Assembly: GCA_016931935.1 (NCBI GenBank)
Contig: JAFGDW010000268.1
Span: 1 to 64,000, forward strand
Source: Candidatus Zhuqueibacterota bacterium
Lineage (GTDB): Bacteria > Zhuqueibacterota > Zhuqueibacteria > Thermofontimicrobiales > Thiofontviventaceae
Reading direction: 5' to 3'
Length of the DNA stretch: 64,000 nt
Part shown: in pieces, positions 36,321-46,300 of the stretch
How positions within the stretch are numbered: position 1 is the first letter of the stretch
How the letters are laid out: every line of letters begins with the position of its first letter
Notes under the pieces: model-generated
What the model was told of the DNA's origin: nothing
Database searches by the model: none
What the model saw: the letters and a program-made list of their open reading frames with translations, nothing else
Made by a program: the position numbers and the translations under genes

Positions 36321-37730
36321 ATGTCTACACTCGTCATGAAATTCGGAGGCACCTCCGTTGGTAGTGCTGATGCTATAAATAAAACTGCAGCAATTGTACT
36401 TGAACATGCACCTAAATGGGATCGTATCGCAGTTGTCGTGTCGGCCATGTCCGGGGTGACCAATGCGTTGGTTAAAGGCGCAGAAACCGCCGCGTGCGGT
36501 GATGATAAAACATATCTTGATTTACATCACGATTTAAAGCAAAAGCATATTCAGGCGATTGATAGTCTGATTTCAAGTGATTCTGAAAAAGAAGCGCTTG
36601 GCAAGGCTATTAACGAAATATTGGATGAATTTTCAATTTTATGTCATAGTGTTTTTATTCTGGGAGAAGTGACGAATCGTGCGTTGGATACGATAACTTC
36701 TTTGGGTGAGCGTATTTCCGCACAAATAGTGGCAGCCGTGCTTCGGCAAAAAGGCGCAAAAAGTGAAGCTGTGAAATCTACGGAACTGGTCGTCACCGAT
36801 GACAATTTTCAGAATGCCATGCCGATCATGGATGCGACAAATCACAAAGTGAATGTGAACCTGGTGCCGTTGCTGAATGACGGCGTGATTGCTGTGGTAA
36901 CCGGTTTTATGGGTGCAACTCGTAACGGGATCACGACCACACTGGGGCGTGGCGCCAGCGATTACATTGCTTCGATTTTAGGGCTCGCACTTAAAGCTGA
37001 TGAAGTCTGGATCTGGACGGACGTCGATGGTGTCATGACCGCTGCCCCGAATATCGTGCCGGATGCGAAAATTATTCATGAACTCACGTATAGTGAAGTC
37101 GGTGAACTGGCGTACTTTGGCGCTAAAGTGCTGCATCCGCAAACCATTCGTCCGGTCGTTGAGGGGGGAATTCCGTTATGTGTGAAAAATACATTTAATC
37201 CCACCTGTCCGGGTACCAAGATTGTGGCTGAACCATCGGGGAAGAATGGTGCGGTTAAAGCGGTCACATCAATAAAAAATCTTAGCATGATCACGGTCGA
37301 AGGCCGCGGCATGATGGGGGTTCCCGGTATTGCTGCGCGGACGTTTGCTGCGGTGTCCCGACAGAACGCCAACGTACTGATGATTTCGCAGGCATCTTCA
37401 GAACAATCGATTAGTTTTTTCATCCCATCCAACAAGGTGAATAGCGTTGTCAAATCGCTGCAGGATGAATTTTCGGTTGAAATTCAGCGACGCGATATCG
37501 ATCGCATTGTCTCGTTGGATAATGTCGTCATCGTTAGCGCCGTGGGCGCCGGAATGCGAGGGACACCCGGTGTGGCAGCCCGTATTTTTCAGGCGTTGGG
37601 TGAATCCAATATTAATGTCGTGGCGATTGCCCAGGGTTCATCCGAATGCAGTATTTCGCTGGTGGTCATGGACGAACAATCGGACGATGCTGTGCGACAG
37701 ATACATCAGAAGGTAATTATGAAGAAGTGA
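36321..37730 (+). CDS. Aspartate kinase (monofunctional)
   Basis: The product is 469 aa, after AGGGAAGAGAG. It phosphorylates aspartate at the head of the lysine/threonine/methionine pathway. The kinase domain opens VMKFGGTSVGSADAI; TTLGRGASDYIASIL and EVWIWTDVDGVMTA are substrate/ATP loops. Two C-terminal ACT domains (~315-390 and ~395-465) are present, so lysine and/or threonine feedback is likely. No homoserine dehydrogenase is fused, unlike ThrA. Clustering with thrH and thrC suggests the threonine branch. Confidence 0.92.
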   Translation: MSTLVMKFGGTSVGSADAINKTAAIVLEHAPKWDRIAVVVSAMSGVTNALVKGAETAACGDDKTYLDLHHDLKQKHIQAIDSLISSDSEKEALGKAINEILDEFSILCHSVFILGEVTNRALDTITSLGERISAQIVAAVLRQKGAKSEAVKSTELVVTDDNFQNAMPIMDATNHKVNVNLVPLLNDGVIAVVTGFMGATRNGITTTLGRGASDYIASILGLALKADEVWIWTDVDGVMTAAPNIVPDAKIIHELTYSEVGELAYFGAKVLHPQTIRPVVEGGIPLCVKNTFNPTCPGTKIVAEPSGKNGAVKAVTSIKNLSMITVEGRGMMGVPGIAARTFAAVSRQNANVLMISQASSEQSISFFIPSNKVNSVVKSLQDEFSVEIQRRDIDRIVSLDNVVIVSAVGAGMRGTPGVAARIFQALGESNINVVAIAQGSSECSISLVVMDEQSDDAVRQIHQKVIMKK

Positions 37731-37810
37731 GACGGTAAATGTCAGTAAATAGTGAATTGTAAATCAATGCCATAATGTTAAGCGATTATGCTATTATAAC
37801 GTTCGTTCAT

Positions 37811-37900
37811 ACTTCGACTTCGCTCAGTATGAAGCGGTCGCAGACTTCACCCTGAGCCCTTCGTCAAGCTCAGGATATACTCCGTCGAAGGGTGAGGCTT
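37811..37900. repeat. CTTCGACTTCGCTCAG-containing repeat
   Basis: CATAC-TTCGACTTCGCTCA-GTATG (37808-37831) is a hairpin whose 16-base core is the exact reverse complement of CTGAGCGAAGTCGAAG at 55652-55667 inside the MITE-like element. CACCCTGAGCCCTTCG (37848-37863) and CGAAGGGTG (37886-37894) form a second fold. No coding potential. Confidence 0.6.
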
Positions 37901-37996
37901 TCCTTAGATTTCTGGATTTGACCTTAACTTAATGGCATTGAATTGTAAATAGAGAATAGTAAATAGTCAATTGAAAAACGGTGTTCATCATATTAT

Positions 37997-38854
37997 ATGA
38001 AAATATCAAATTCAGTTCATGCCCTTAAACATATCTTCTACATTCCCGTCGGACCCGATCAAAAGCTTGAACGATTTGTTTACAGCTACATTATCTTCGG
38101 GAAGAAATCTATCCACTTGATCGACAGCGGCGTTGCTGATTCCAGCAGTGCAATCCTGGAATATGTTGTCCAGCAGGGTCGCCCGGTCAATGAAATCAAT
38201 ACTCTCATTTTGACGCATTCCCACCCCGATCATATCGGCTCGGCAAGGTTATTAAAGGACCAGATCGGCTGCCAGGTGTTGGCGCATCAGAATGAACGAT
38301 CCTGGATCGAAGATGTCGATCAACAGTTTGCTGATCGGCCGGTTCCCGGATTCAAAACCTTCGTTAATCAATCTGTAAAAGTCGACCGATGTATTGATGA
38401 TGGCGACGTGCTTGAACTCGACAATGAACTTTCGATTCGCGTATACCGTACGCCCGGTCATTCGAGCGGATCAATTTCAATGTATTTACCCAGCGAACAT
38501 GTGCTTTTCTGTGGCGATGCCATTCTGTTGCCCGGCAGCCTGCCGATTTATGATGATATGGCCACGGCCGTTTCATCATTGGAAAAATTGCAACGAATTG
38601 ATGGTATCCAGCACCTGCTGTCATCCTGGGACGATCCGTGTGATGGCGCTGCAATGACTGAAAAGATTCAGCAAAGCATTGGTTATTTCAGGAAAATTCA
38701 TCAGGTTGTTTCAGGCGTTGAAAACGCGAAAACGCTGGCGCCGATGGAATTGTGCGAACGCGTCATCCCGCAGATGGGATTGCCGCCGGTTGCGGTGAAT
38801 CCGTTGGTCGCAAGGTCGTTTCAGTCAAATCTCAATATTTCTGATAATCGATAA
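37997..38854 (+). CDS. Metallo-beta-lactamase-fold hydrolase
   Basis: The product is 285 aa. The dinuclear zinc motif is T-H74-S-H76-P-D78-H79, followed by TPGHSSGSISMYLP and FCGDAILLPG (metal-bridging Asp), as in the glyoxalase II/RNase Z-like hydrolase group. The C-terminal ~70 residues are helical, as in proteins that act on thioesters or lactones. Substrate is unknown. It sits between aspartate kinase and thrH, which may be coincidence. Confidence 0.8.
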   Translation: MKISNSVHALKHIFYIPVGPDQKLERFVYSYIIFGKKSIHLIDSGVADSSSAILEYVVQQGRPVNEINTLILTHSHPDHIGSARLLKDQIGCQVLAHQNERSWIEDVDQQFADRPVPGFKTFVNQSVKVDRCIDDGDVLELDNELSIRVYRTPGHSSGSISMYLPSEHVLFCGDAILLPGSLPIYDDMATAVSSLEKLQRIDGIQHLLSSWDDPCDGAAMTEKIQQSIGYFRKIHQVVSGVENAKTLAPMELCERVIPQMGLPPVAVNPLVARSFQSNLNISDNR

Positions 38855-38901
38855 AAATCAGATATATTAAATTCCTCTCCAAATTAATAAGGAAAAGGTA
38901 C

Positions 38902-39507
38902 ATGAAAATTTGCTGCTTTGATCTGGAAGGCGTGTTCACCCCGGAAGTATGGATTAATGTTGCGCTGCGCACCGGTATCGATGACCTGAAACTGACGACC
39001 CGCGACATTTCCGATTACAACGTGTTGATGAAACGACGGCTCGGCCTTTTGAATCAATATGGTATCAGTCTGAAAAAAATTCAGGACGTCATCGCCGGTA
39101 TGGATTTGCTGCCCGGCGCCCGGGAATTTTTGGATTGGGTGAGAACTGAAACACAGGTCATTATTCTTTCCGATACGTTTGAAGAATTTGGCATGCCATT
39201 TATGAAGAAATTGGGTTACCCCACATTGTTTTGCCATAATCTCGAGGTCGGCGATAACGGCATGATTACCGATTATAAAATCCGTATTCCCGATCACAAA
39301 CGGGAGTCAGTCGTGGCGTTAAAGAAATTAAATTATGAAATCATCGCCGCCGGCGATTCGTATAATGACACATCGATGTTGAAGGAAGCGCATCACGGCA
39401 TTCTGTTCAGACCACCGCAGAATGTCAGCGATGAATTTCCGCAATTCCCTGTCGCCACGGATTATGGTGAATTTAAGGCGTTGCTTTCAGAGAAGTTAGA
39501 GCTTTGA
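38902..39507 (+). CDS. thrH: ThrH, phosphoserine phosphatase / homoserine phosphotransferase
   Basis: The product is 201 aa, after AATAAGGAAAAGG. HAD-superfamily motifs: I is CFDLEGVFTPEVW (aspartates near residues 6-8), II is ILSDTFEEF, III/IV is AAGDSYNDTSMLKEA. The wording DLEGVFTPEVWINVA, TTRDISDYNVLMKRR and GILFRPPQNV matches ThrH, known from Pseudomonas to dephosphorylate phosphoserine and move the phosphate to homoserine. thrC follows 144 bp later. No homoserine kinase (thrB) is in the window, so ThrH may supply O-phosphohomoserine here (inference). Confidence 0.9.
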   Translation: MKICCFDLEGVFTPEVWINVALRTGIDDLKLTTRDISDYNVLMKRRLGLLNQYGISLKKIQDVIAGMDLLPGAREFLDWVRTETQVIILSDTFEEFGMPFMKKLGYPTLFCHNLEVGDNGMITDYKIRIPDHKRESVVALKKLNYEIIAAGDSYNDTSMLKEAHHGILFRPPQNVSDEFPQFPVATDYGEFKALLSEKLEL

Positions 39508-39512
39508 AAGCA

Positions 39513-39575
39513 GGTAATCGGTGATGAAGAGACACGGGGGTCACCGATTACCGATTACTGATTACCGATAACCTG
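39513..39575. repeat. GGTAATCGGTGA inverted repeat of the ACCGATTAC family
   Basis: GGTAATCGGTGA (39513-39524) is the exact inverse of TCACCGATTACC (39541-39552), followed by more ACTGATTACCGATAACC units. It lies in the thrH-thrC gap and is related to 25666-25709. Confidence 0.6.
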
Positions 39576-39651
39576 TCACCGGTCCGTTATTAATGAAAAA
39601 GATCGTTATAAAAAAACAAACCATTTTCAAATCAAATAAACGAGGTCTACC

Positions 39652-40977
39652 ATGGCTTACACCAGTTGGCTGCAATGTGTTCGCGGATGCGATGCAAAAT
39701 ATTCAATTTTCGATGTAATTTACCGTTGTGAGAAATGCGGCGGTTTGCTCGATGTGGAGCACGATGTGAATGCATTGACTGAAACCAGCGCCGCTGACTG
39801 GCGCGCCCAACTGGAACAGCGTATGCTGGCCCAACAATGGCCGCTGAACAGTGGTGTGTGGAACAAAAAAGAATGGGTGTGCCCGCAAATCGATGTTGAA
39901 AACATTGTGTCGCTTGGCGAAGGCAACAGCCCGTTGCAGCCAGCGTTCCAATTTGGCGAGTCGATTGGTATTCCTCAATTATGGGTGAAGCAATGCGGCA
40001 CAACACACACCGGCTCATTTAAAGATTTGGGGATGACGGCGCTCGTTTCCGTTGTTAATCATATGATGAAACAGGGCAGCAACATTCAGGCAGTTGCCTG
40101 TGCTTCCACGGGTGATACCTCAGCAGCGTTGGCGGCATACGGTGCGGCTGCAGGTATGCCAACGATTGTGTTTCTCCCCAAAGGCAAGATTTCCACAGCT
40201 CAGCTTGTGCAACCCATCGCCCACGGTGCGCTGGTGCTGGCGCTCGACACTGATTTTGACGGATGTATGAAGATTGTGCAGGAAGTAACCGCAGATCAAT
40301 CCATCTACCTGGCAAATTCCATGAATTCCCTGCGGATCGAGGGCCAGAAGACCGTGGGGATGGAAATCGTTCAGCAAATGGGCTGGAGTGTCCCTGACTG
40401 GATTGTGATTCCCGCGGGCAATCTTGGAAATGTATCGGCGTTGGGAAAAGGATTGTTGTTGCTGCAAAAACTGGGCTTAATTGATAAACTCCCCCGAATC
40501 GCATGTGCGCAGGCTAAACATGCAAATCCACTTTATTTAAGCTTCAAAACTGACTACACCGAGTATAAGCCGGTGCAGGCAAAGAAAACGTTGGCCAGCG
40601 CGATTCAGATCGGCGCGCCTGTCAGCTACGAACGTGCGGTCAAAGCATTAAAATCATTCGATGGCATCGTTGAACAGGCGTCTGAAGATGAACTGGCCAA
40701 TATTGCCGCTCAGGCCGATCGCACGGGATTGTACGCCTGCCCACAAACTGCAGTCGCCATGTCCGCTATGAAAAAGCTTGTGGATAACGGCATCATTCAG
40801 CGCGATCAGCGTGTTGTTGTTATTTCCACGGCTCACGGCTTAAAATTCAGCGGCTTCAAAGTCAATTATCACGACCGGAACCTGCCGGACGTTAGTCCGC
40901 TACATGCCAATCCACCGGTAGAGCTACCGGCCGATGTGGATACTGTGAAAAAGGCAATTGCCCAGCGGTTTAACTAA
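39652..40977 (+). CDS. thrC: Threonine synthase
   Basis: The product is 441 aa. The PLP enzyme converts O-phosphohomoserine to threonine. The N-terminus has a probable zinc ribbon, C15-VRG-CDAKY and CEKCGG. The PLP lysine is in [10 protein letters not shown] and the phosphate-binding loop is [20 protein letters not shown]. It has the length and layout of the Zn-ribbon ThrC group. Neighbouring thrH probably provides the substrate. Confidence 0.94.
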   Translation: MAYTSWLQCVRGCDAKYSIFDVIYRCEKCGGLLDVEHDVNALTETSAADWRAQLEQRMLAQQWPLNSGVWNKKEWVCPQIDVENIVSLGEGNSPLQPAFQFGESIGIPQLWVKQCGTTHTGSFKDLGMTALVSVVNHMMKQGSNIQAVACASTGDTSAALAAYGAAAGMPTIVFLPKGKISTAQLVQPIAHGALVLALDTDFDGCMKIVQEVTADQSIYLANSMNSLRIEGQKTVGMEIVQQMGWSVPDWIVIPAGNLGNVSALGKGLLLLQKLGLIDKLPRIACAQAKHANPLYLSFKTDYTEYKPVQAKKTLASAIQIGAPVSYERAVKALKSFDGIVEQASEDELANIAAQADRTGLYACPQTAVAMSAMKKLVDNGIIQRDQRVVVISTAHGLKFSGFKVNYHDRNLPDVSPLHANPPVELPADVDTVKKAIAQRFN

Positions 40978-41110
40978 CCATCTAATTTTTAAATATTAAT
41001 TTCTGAGTACTCATATTGGATGAACACTACCAAAATGAAATGGGAGAACTACGTCCATATTTTAGGCATTTATTGTAATTGACAAATTCATACGCAAGCT
41101 GTTAGTTGTT

Positions 41111-41200
41111 GGTTTTTTGCCAACAGCCAAAGACCAATAGCAGATAGCAAATTGTAACGGCTGAAAGCCGATTGCTAATCGCTGATAGCTTCAAAATAAG
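41111..41200. repeat. AACAGCCAAAGACCAATAGC repeat with fold-back partner
   Basis: AACAGCCAAAGACCAATAGC (41122-41141) plus AGATAGC matches 47141-47167 at 25 of 27 bases. GGCTGAAAGCCG (stem GGCT/AGCC) and GCTAATCGCTGATAGC (41174-41189) downstream resemble an inverted arm. Confidence 0.55.
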
Positions 41201-41210
41201 GGAGGATAAA

Positions 41211-41984
41211 ATGAAAGACTGGAATCCTGATTTATATCTGAAATTTAAAAATGAACGCGCACAACCGTCAATTGATCTTGTTAGCAGAATCCACACGAAT
41301 TATTCACCCACCAGCATAATCGATATCGGTTGTGGGCCCGGAAACAGCAGTCAGGTGCTTGTTGAACGTTGGCCTGATGTAAAGGTTGTAGGTTTGGATA
41401 ATTCACCGAGCATGATCGAAAAGGCAAAACAGGACTATCCCGGCCAGGAATGGATATTGGCTGATGCAGCCCAATTTGTAGCTGATATGAAATTCGATAT
41501 TTTGTTCTCGAACGCCACGATTCAATGGGTGCCGGATCATGCTGAATTAATCCGAAAATTTCGAGATATGCTTTCGGATCGCGGACTTCTCGCCGTGCAA
41601 ATACCGCTGTTTTGGGATATGCCACTTGGCAAGGCAATCAAACAAGTTGCAAGTGAAGCGCGTTGGAACAAATTAACGACCGGTGTATCTGAACTGCTTA
41701 CGATACGAAATCCGTCGTTTTATTATAACGAGCTGGCGAAATACTTTAATTCAATTGAAATGTGGGTGACCGACTATATTCACGTCATGGAATCACACAT
41801 GGCCATCCTGGAAATGATCAGCAGCACCGGTTTACGGCCATATCTTGATCGATTGGAAAATGATGAGAAACGACAATCATTCGAAAATGATGTGCTTGCG
41901 CAGATTAAAATAAACTATCCGGTGCAGGAAAATGGGAATGTTCTCTTTCCGTTTAAGCGTTTATTTTTTATTGGATCGAATTAG
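41211..41984 (+). CDS. Trans-aconitate 2-methyltransferase-like SAM methyltransferase
   Basis: The product is 257 aa from ATG 41211, which has AGGGAGGA just upstream. The sequence DWNPDLYLKFKNERAQPSIDL, SAM motif DIGCGPGNSS, FSNATIQWVPDH and STGLRPYLDRL match the Tam family in order and total length (~255 aa). Tam methylates trans-aconitate, a toxic by-product of the aconitase reaction, and an aconitase is encoded at 13.3 kb. It is monocistronic by spacing. The substrate assignment is by family resemblance. Confidence 0.82.
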   Translation: MKDWNPDLYLKFKNERAQPSIDLVSRIHTNYSPTSIIDIGCGPGNSSQVLVERWPDVKVVGLDNSPSMIEKAKQDYPGQEWILADAAQFVADMKFDILFSNATIQWVPDHAELIRKFRDMLSDRGLLAVQIPLFWDMPLGKAIKQVASEARWNKLTTGVSELLTIRNPSFYYNELAKYFNSIEMWVTDYIHVMESHMAILEMISSTGLRPYLDRLENDEKRQSFENDVLAQIKINYPVQENGNVLFPFKRLFFIGSN

Positions 41985-42388
41985 TACCTACACGAACTTT
42001 TGTACCGTTTTATTCATTGTTCCCGGTTGATTTTCATGTCATAATATCAACAATCCGTAGTCCGAATGATTTTAATGTGATTATCAATCGGGAAGCCATT
42101 ATAACTCTTCAAATAAAGACTTACCATGATGTTTCAATCTAAACCTGCAAATACTCGTGGAATGCTGTATTAGTCAAGCATTTTCAATCCAATTTAAATT
42201 TCATAGACCGCCTGTATAGCCGTACAACATCTGTATCAAATCATGATATAATTTTGATTCCGAATAAGATATTTTTCACTTGATTTTTTTACGTATTTCC
42301 AGTATTTTAACTCATTATATTTTCCCCCTTTTCAAATCAACAATACGGTATCTTTCCCACAATCCGATTGTAATATCAGGAGACTTTC
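41985..42388. other. Intergenic stretch with no recognised feature
   Basis: This 404-bp AT-rich gap contains only short ORFs without ribosome sites, and I see no strong hairpin or repeat shared with other parts of the window. Confidence 0.5.
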
Positions 42389-42946
42389 GTGAATGAATTT
42401 CCAGTCCTGCAGACCAAACGTTTGATATTGCGGGCGTTCAAAATGAATGATGCCCCGGTCGTTCAGTTTTTGGCAGGAGATTTTGCCATTGCCGACACGA
42501 CATCCACAATTCCGCATCCCTATCCCAATGGCGCTGCTGAAGACTGGATTTCTACACATGAAACCGACTTGTTAATGGATCGAGGTATTGATTGGGCAAT
42601 TGCTCGCAGACAGGATTCTTGTTTGATTGGGGCAATTACAATCAGGATTAAAGAAAATGAAAAAGCGGAAATTGGTTACTGGATCGGAAAACCATACTGG
42701 GGGCAAGGTTATTGCAGCGAAGCAGCACAGGAAGTGTTGGAATACGGATTTTTAGTGAAAGGTTTGAATCGGATTTACGCATTCCATTTTTCACGTAATC
42801 CGGCTTCGGGGCGGGTGATGCAAAAAATAGGGATGAATCAGGAAGGAATTTTACGCCATCATGAAAAACGGTGGGGTAAATATGAAGATCTGGTTGTGTA
42901 TGGGATTCTACGGACTGAATTTAATCAGATAAATTCCACTAATTAG
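42389..42946 (+). CDS. GNAT acetyltransferase, RimJ/RimL type
   Basis: The product is 185 aa, with a GTG start and CAGGAG upstream. The opening FPVLQTKRLILRAFKMNDA is the usual beginning of RimJ/RimL-type N-acetyltransferases. Motif A is EIGYWIGKPYWGQGYCSEAAQ, containing the acetyl-CoA pyrophosphate loop, and the terminal block FHFSRNPASGRVMQKIGMNQEG is typical. It might acetylate a ribosomal protein or a small molecule. The target is not predictable. Confidence 0.85.
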   Translation: MNEFPVLQTKRLILRAFKMNDAPVVQFLAGDFAIADTTSTIPHPYPNGAAEDWISTHETDLLMDRGIDWAIARRQDSCLIGAITIRIKENEKAEIGYWIGKPYWGQGYCSEAAQEVLEYGFLVKGLNRIYAFHFSRNPASGRVMQKIGMNQEGILRHHEKRWGKYEDLVVYGILRTEFNQINSTN

Positions 42947-43048
42947 CTAAAGTCTGAATTTCTTTACTGAATTACATGAATTATGAGATATGTATTGACT
43001 TAAAATATAGTTGGAATTAAATTATCTTCACGCCAAGAGTGAAATATA

Positions 43049-43213
43049 ATTAATGAGCCCATTCTAAAAACCGCGAATTACACGAATGGACGCGAATTGA
43101 AATTTATTAAGTCTTATAAAAACAATGCGCCGAAGGACGAATCTGCCTATGGCATGATTGGTGAAAATTAGTGAAATTCGTGGTTAAGCTCTTTTTAGAG
43201 TAGACTCATTAAT
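43049..43213. repeat. 165-bp fold-back element, copy 2
   Basis: Terminal inverted repeat ATTAATGAG (43049-43057)/CTCATTAAT (43205-43213). Inner arms are AACCGCGAATTACACGAATG and ATTAGTGAAATTCGTGGTTA. The middle CGAAGGACGAATCTGCCTAT matches copy 1 at 36134-36298 closely. No ORF is inside. Confidence 0.75.
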
Positions 43214-43311
43214 AACAATCTACTAAATTTATAAAGCAACCATATTGAGATTCACGTTTCGTTTTGGAAATTTGGGTAAAACGAAAATCAAATCCCGAAC
43301 CGGAAAAAGGC

Positions 43312-46300
43312 ATGATGTATTTTCTAAGAAGTACGCTGAGTAGTAGTACTATTATTCTCTCTTTTTTTTCTTTGTTTACAGCAAATGGATTCGCTCAGGC
43401 GGATATGCTGCGCTTAAATGAAGTAATGTCTTCGAATAGCTCAACAATTGCCGATGAAGACGGTGATTCCCCGGACTGGATCGAGCTATACAACAATAGC
43501 AATCAGGTCATCTCACTCGATGGCTGGGGATTGTCCGATAACCGGAACGTTCCGCTAAAATGGGTTATGCCCCAGATGGATTTGCAACCCAAACAATTTT
43601 TATTAATTTTTGCTTCTAATAAAGATCGATCGTCGTGGACAACGCACTGGGAAACTGTGGTCGATTGGGGGGATAACTGGCGTTACGATTTGGGGAGTTC
43701 GAGTATCCCTTCAAGCTGGATTCAACCGGGGTACGATGATAGTCAATGGCAAACCGGTCCCAGTGGATTTGGATTTAGTGACGGGGATGACGCAACCGTT
43801 ATTTCTCAAACGATGTCCGTTTTTTTACGAACCGAATTTCAGATTACCGATCTACAACAAATTGAATCTGCGGTTTTTCATATTGATTACGATGATGGCT
43901 TTGTCGCCTATTTAAATGGGCATGAAATCGCCAGGGCTAATCTCGGCACAGCGGGGATTCAGCCAAGTTATGATCTCGCGACAGACACCTGGCGCGAAGC
44001 TGAAATGTATCAAGGCGGTGACCCGGAAATGTACGTACTCGATTCCGATTTGGCATGGCTTCAACAAGGGACGAATGTACTGGCGGTCGAAGTACATAAT
44101 TCCGGTAGTACATCATCGGATCTGTCCGCAATTCCGTTGTTAACGTTGGGTATGAATGTTGTACCGGCATCACCGCGCGGCCCATCCAAATATCTTGCAT
44201 TTTCCTCCACCAATTTACATACAAATTTCAAGATTTCGTCCGATGGTGAGAGCATTTATTTATCGGACAACAATAGTCAATTAATTGATAGTGTGGCTGT
44301 TCCTTCGCTTCAAAGGGATATAGCTTATGGACGTTATCCGGATGGAGCGGATAATTGGCGACTGATGAGTAATCCGACGCCCGGAAGCGCGAACGATGCA
44401 AGTGGTTTTGCCGAAAAAGCAGACATGCCACAATGCTCCCATCAAGCCGGATTTTATACAAATCCATTTGACTTGACTGTCACAGCATCGGATCCCCAGG
44501 CTGTTATTCGCTATACGACCGATGGCGGTATCCCTGATGCCAGTTCACCTGCGATAAGTAGATCGGTCAGGATCAATAAAACCATGGCAGTCCGATTACG
44601 TGCATTTGTAGATGGCAAGCTTCCCAGTGATGTGGTAACACACACTTTCTTAATTGACGAATCGATTCAACTGCCGATAGTTTCCATTACCACGGCTCCG
44701 GAAAATTTATGGGATGAACAAACAGGAATTTATGTGTTGGGACCGGATGATTATGAACACGGAAATTCGTATAGTGGCGCCAACTTTTGGGAAGAGTGGG
44801 AACGCCCGATTCACATTGAATTCTTTGAAAATGATGGTACTCTCGGTTTTGAAACAGGCGCGGGAATAAAAATATTTGGCGGCTGGAGCCGAGCCCGAGC
44901 GCAAAAATCCGTTGCAATTTTCTTTCGTGGTGAATATGGCTTAAGCGAACTGGATTATCCGATATTTCCGTGGCTACCGTTCACGAAGTATCAGGCATTT
45001 ATCTTGCGCAACGGCGCCAACGATTGGGGCCGCACCTGGTTCAGCGATGCCACCATGACCACACTTGTCGAACCACTTGATCTGGAAATGCAGGCCTATC
45101 GGGCATGCGTGACCTTCATTAATGGTGAATATTGGGGCATCCTGAATATTCGTGAAAAAATGAATGAGCATTACATTGCATCGCATCATCATGTTGATCC
45201 GGACGAAATCGATATGCTTGAGTTCAGTGGTAATCCGATTCATGGCGATGCATCGCATTATCAACGGATGCTTGACTATATAAATTCAAATGATATGACA
45301 AATCCCAATCATTATGCCCAGGTGCAGCAATGGATGGAAACTGATAACTTTATTGATTATTTTGTGAGTGAAATTTATTTCGATAACCGCGACTGGCCGG
45401 GGAATAATATCAAATACTGGCGGCCACGCACCGATGATGGCCGTTGGCGCTGGATGCTGTATGACACTGATTTCGGATTTGGCGTAAATGCCTATGGCAG
45501 TGGCGGTAATGCGCATGCTTACGATTACAACACGCTGGCGTTCGCGCTCAGTCCCACGCAGACCCCTAATCATCATGGCAATCCGCCATGGTCGACTGAG
45601 CTTGCGCGCGGACTGATAAAAAATAAATCATTTCGGAATGACTTTATTAATCGTGCTTGTGATTTGTTCAATTCGTTATTTGAAGCTGAACGTGTGGTTA
45701 ATCATATAGATTCGCTTGCAGCGATCATCGAACCGGAAATGCAACGGCATATTACACGCTGGAATCAATCGTCGTGGTGGTTTCCCGGCACGTTGGGCTG
45801 GTCATCCATTAATACCTGGTACGGATATGTCGATGTGATGCGCGAGTATGCACAAAACCGTGTTCCTTATATGAAAGCCCATATTCGTCAGCAATTCGAT
45901 TTGCCGGGAATATCCAATGTCAAACTGGACGTGGAACCTGTAGGCGCCGGTTCCATTGCGATTAATAAAATTACTCCGGGCGATTTTCCCTGGCGCGGAA
46001 GTTATTTCCAGGGCGTTCCTGTACCATTGGTGGCGCATCCAAAGCCCGGTTTTAAATTTAGAGGTTGGAAAGGCGATGTTTCCGGGAGTGCAATTTTCAT
46101 CGCTCCTGAACTTTCTTCAAGTCCATCGATTACGGCTGTTTTTGAAAAAGATAATAGCCCGATTCCAAACGTTGTCTTCAATGAAATTAATTACAATGCC
46201 GCTCAGGATGCAGACTGTGGTGATTGGATTGAACTTTATAACGCAGAAACCACAACCGTTGATTTAAGCGGCTGGGCCTTAATGGATGAAGATGTTCAAC

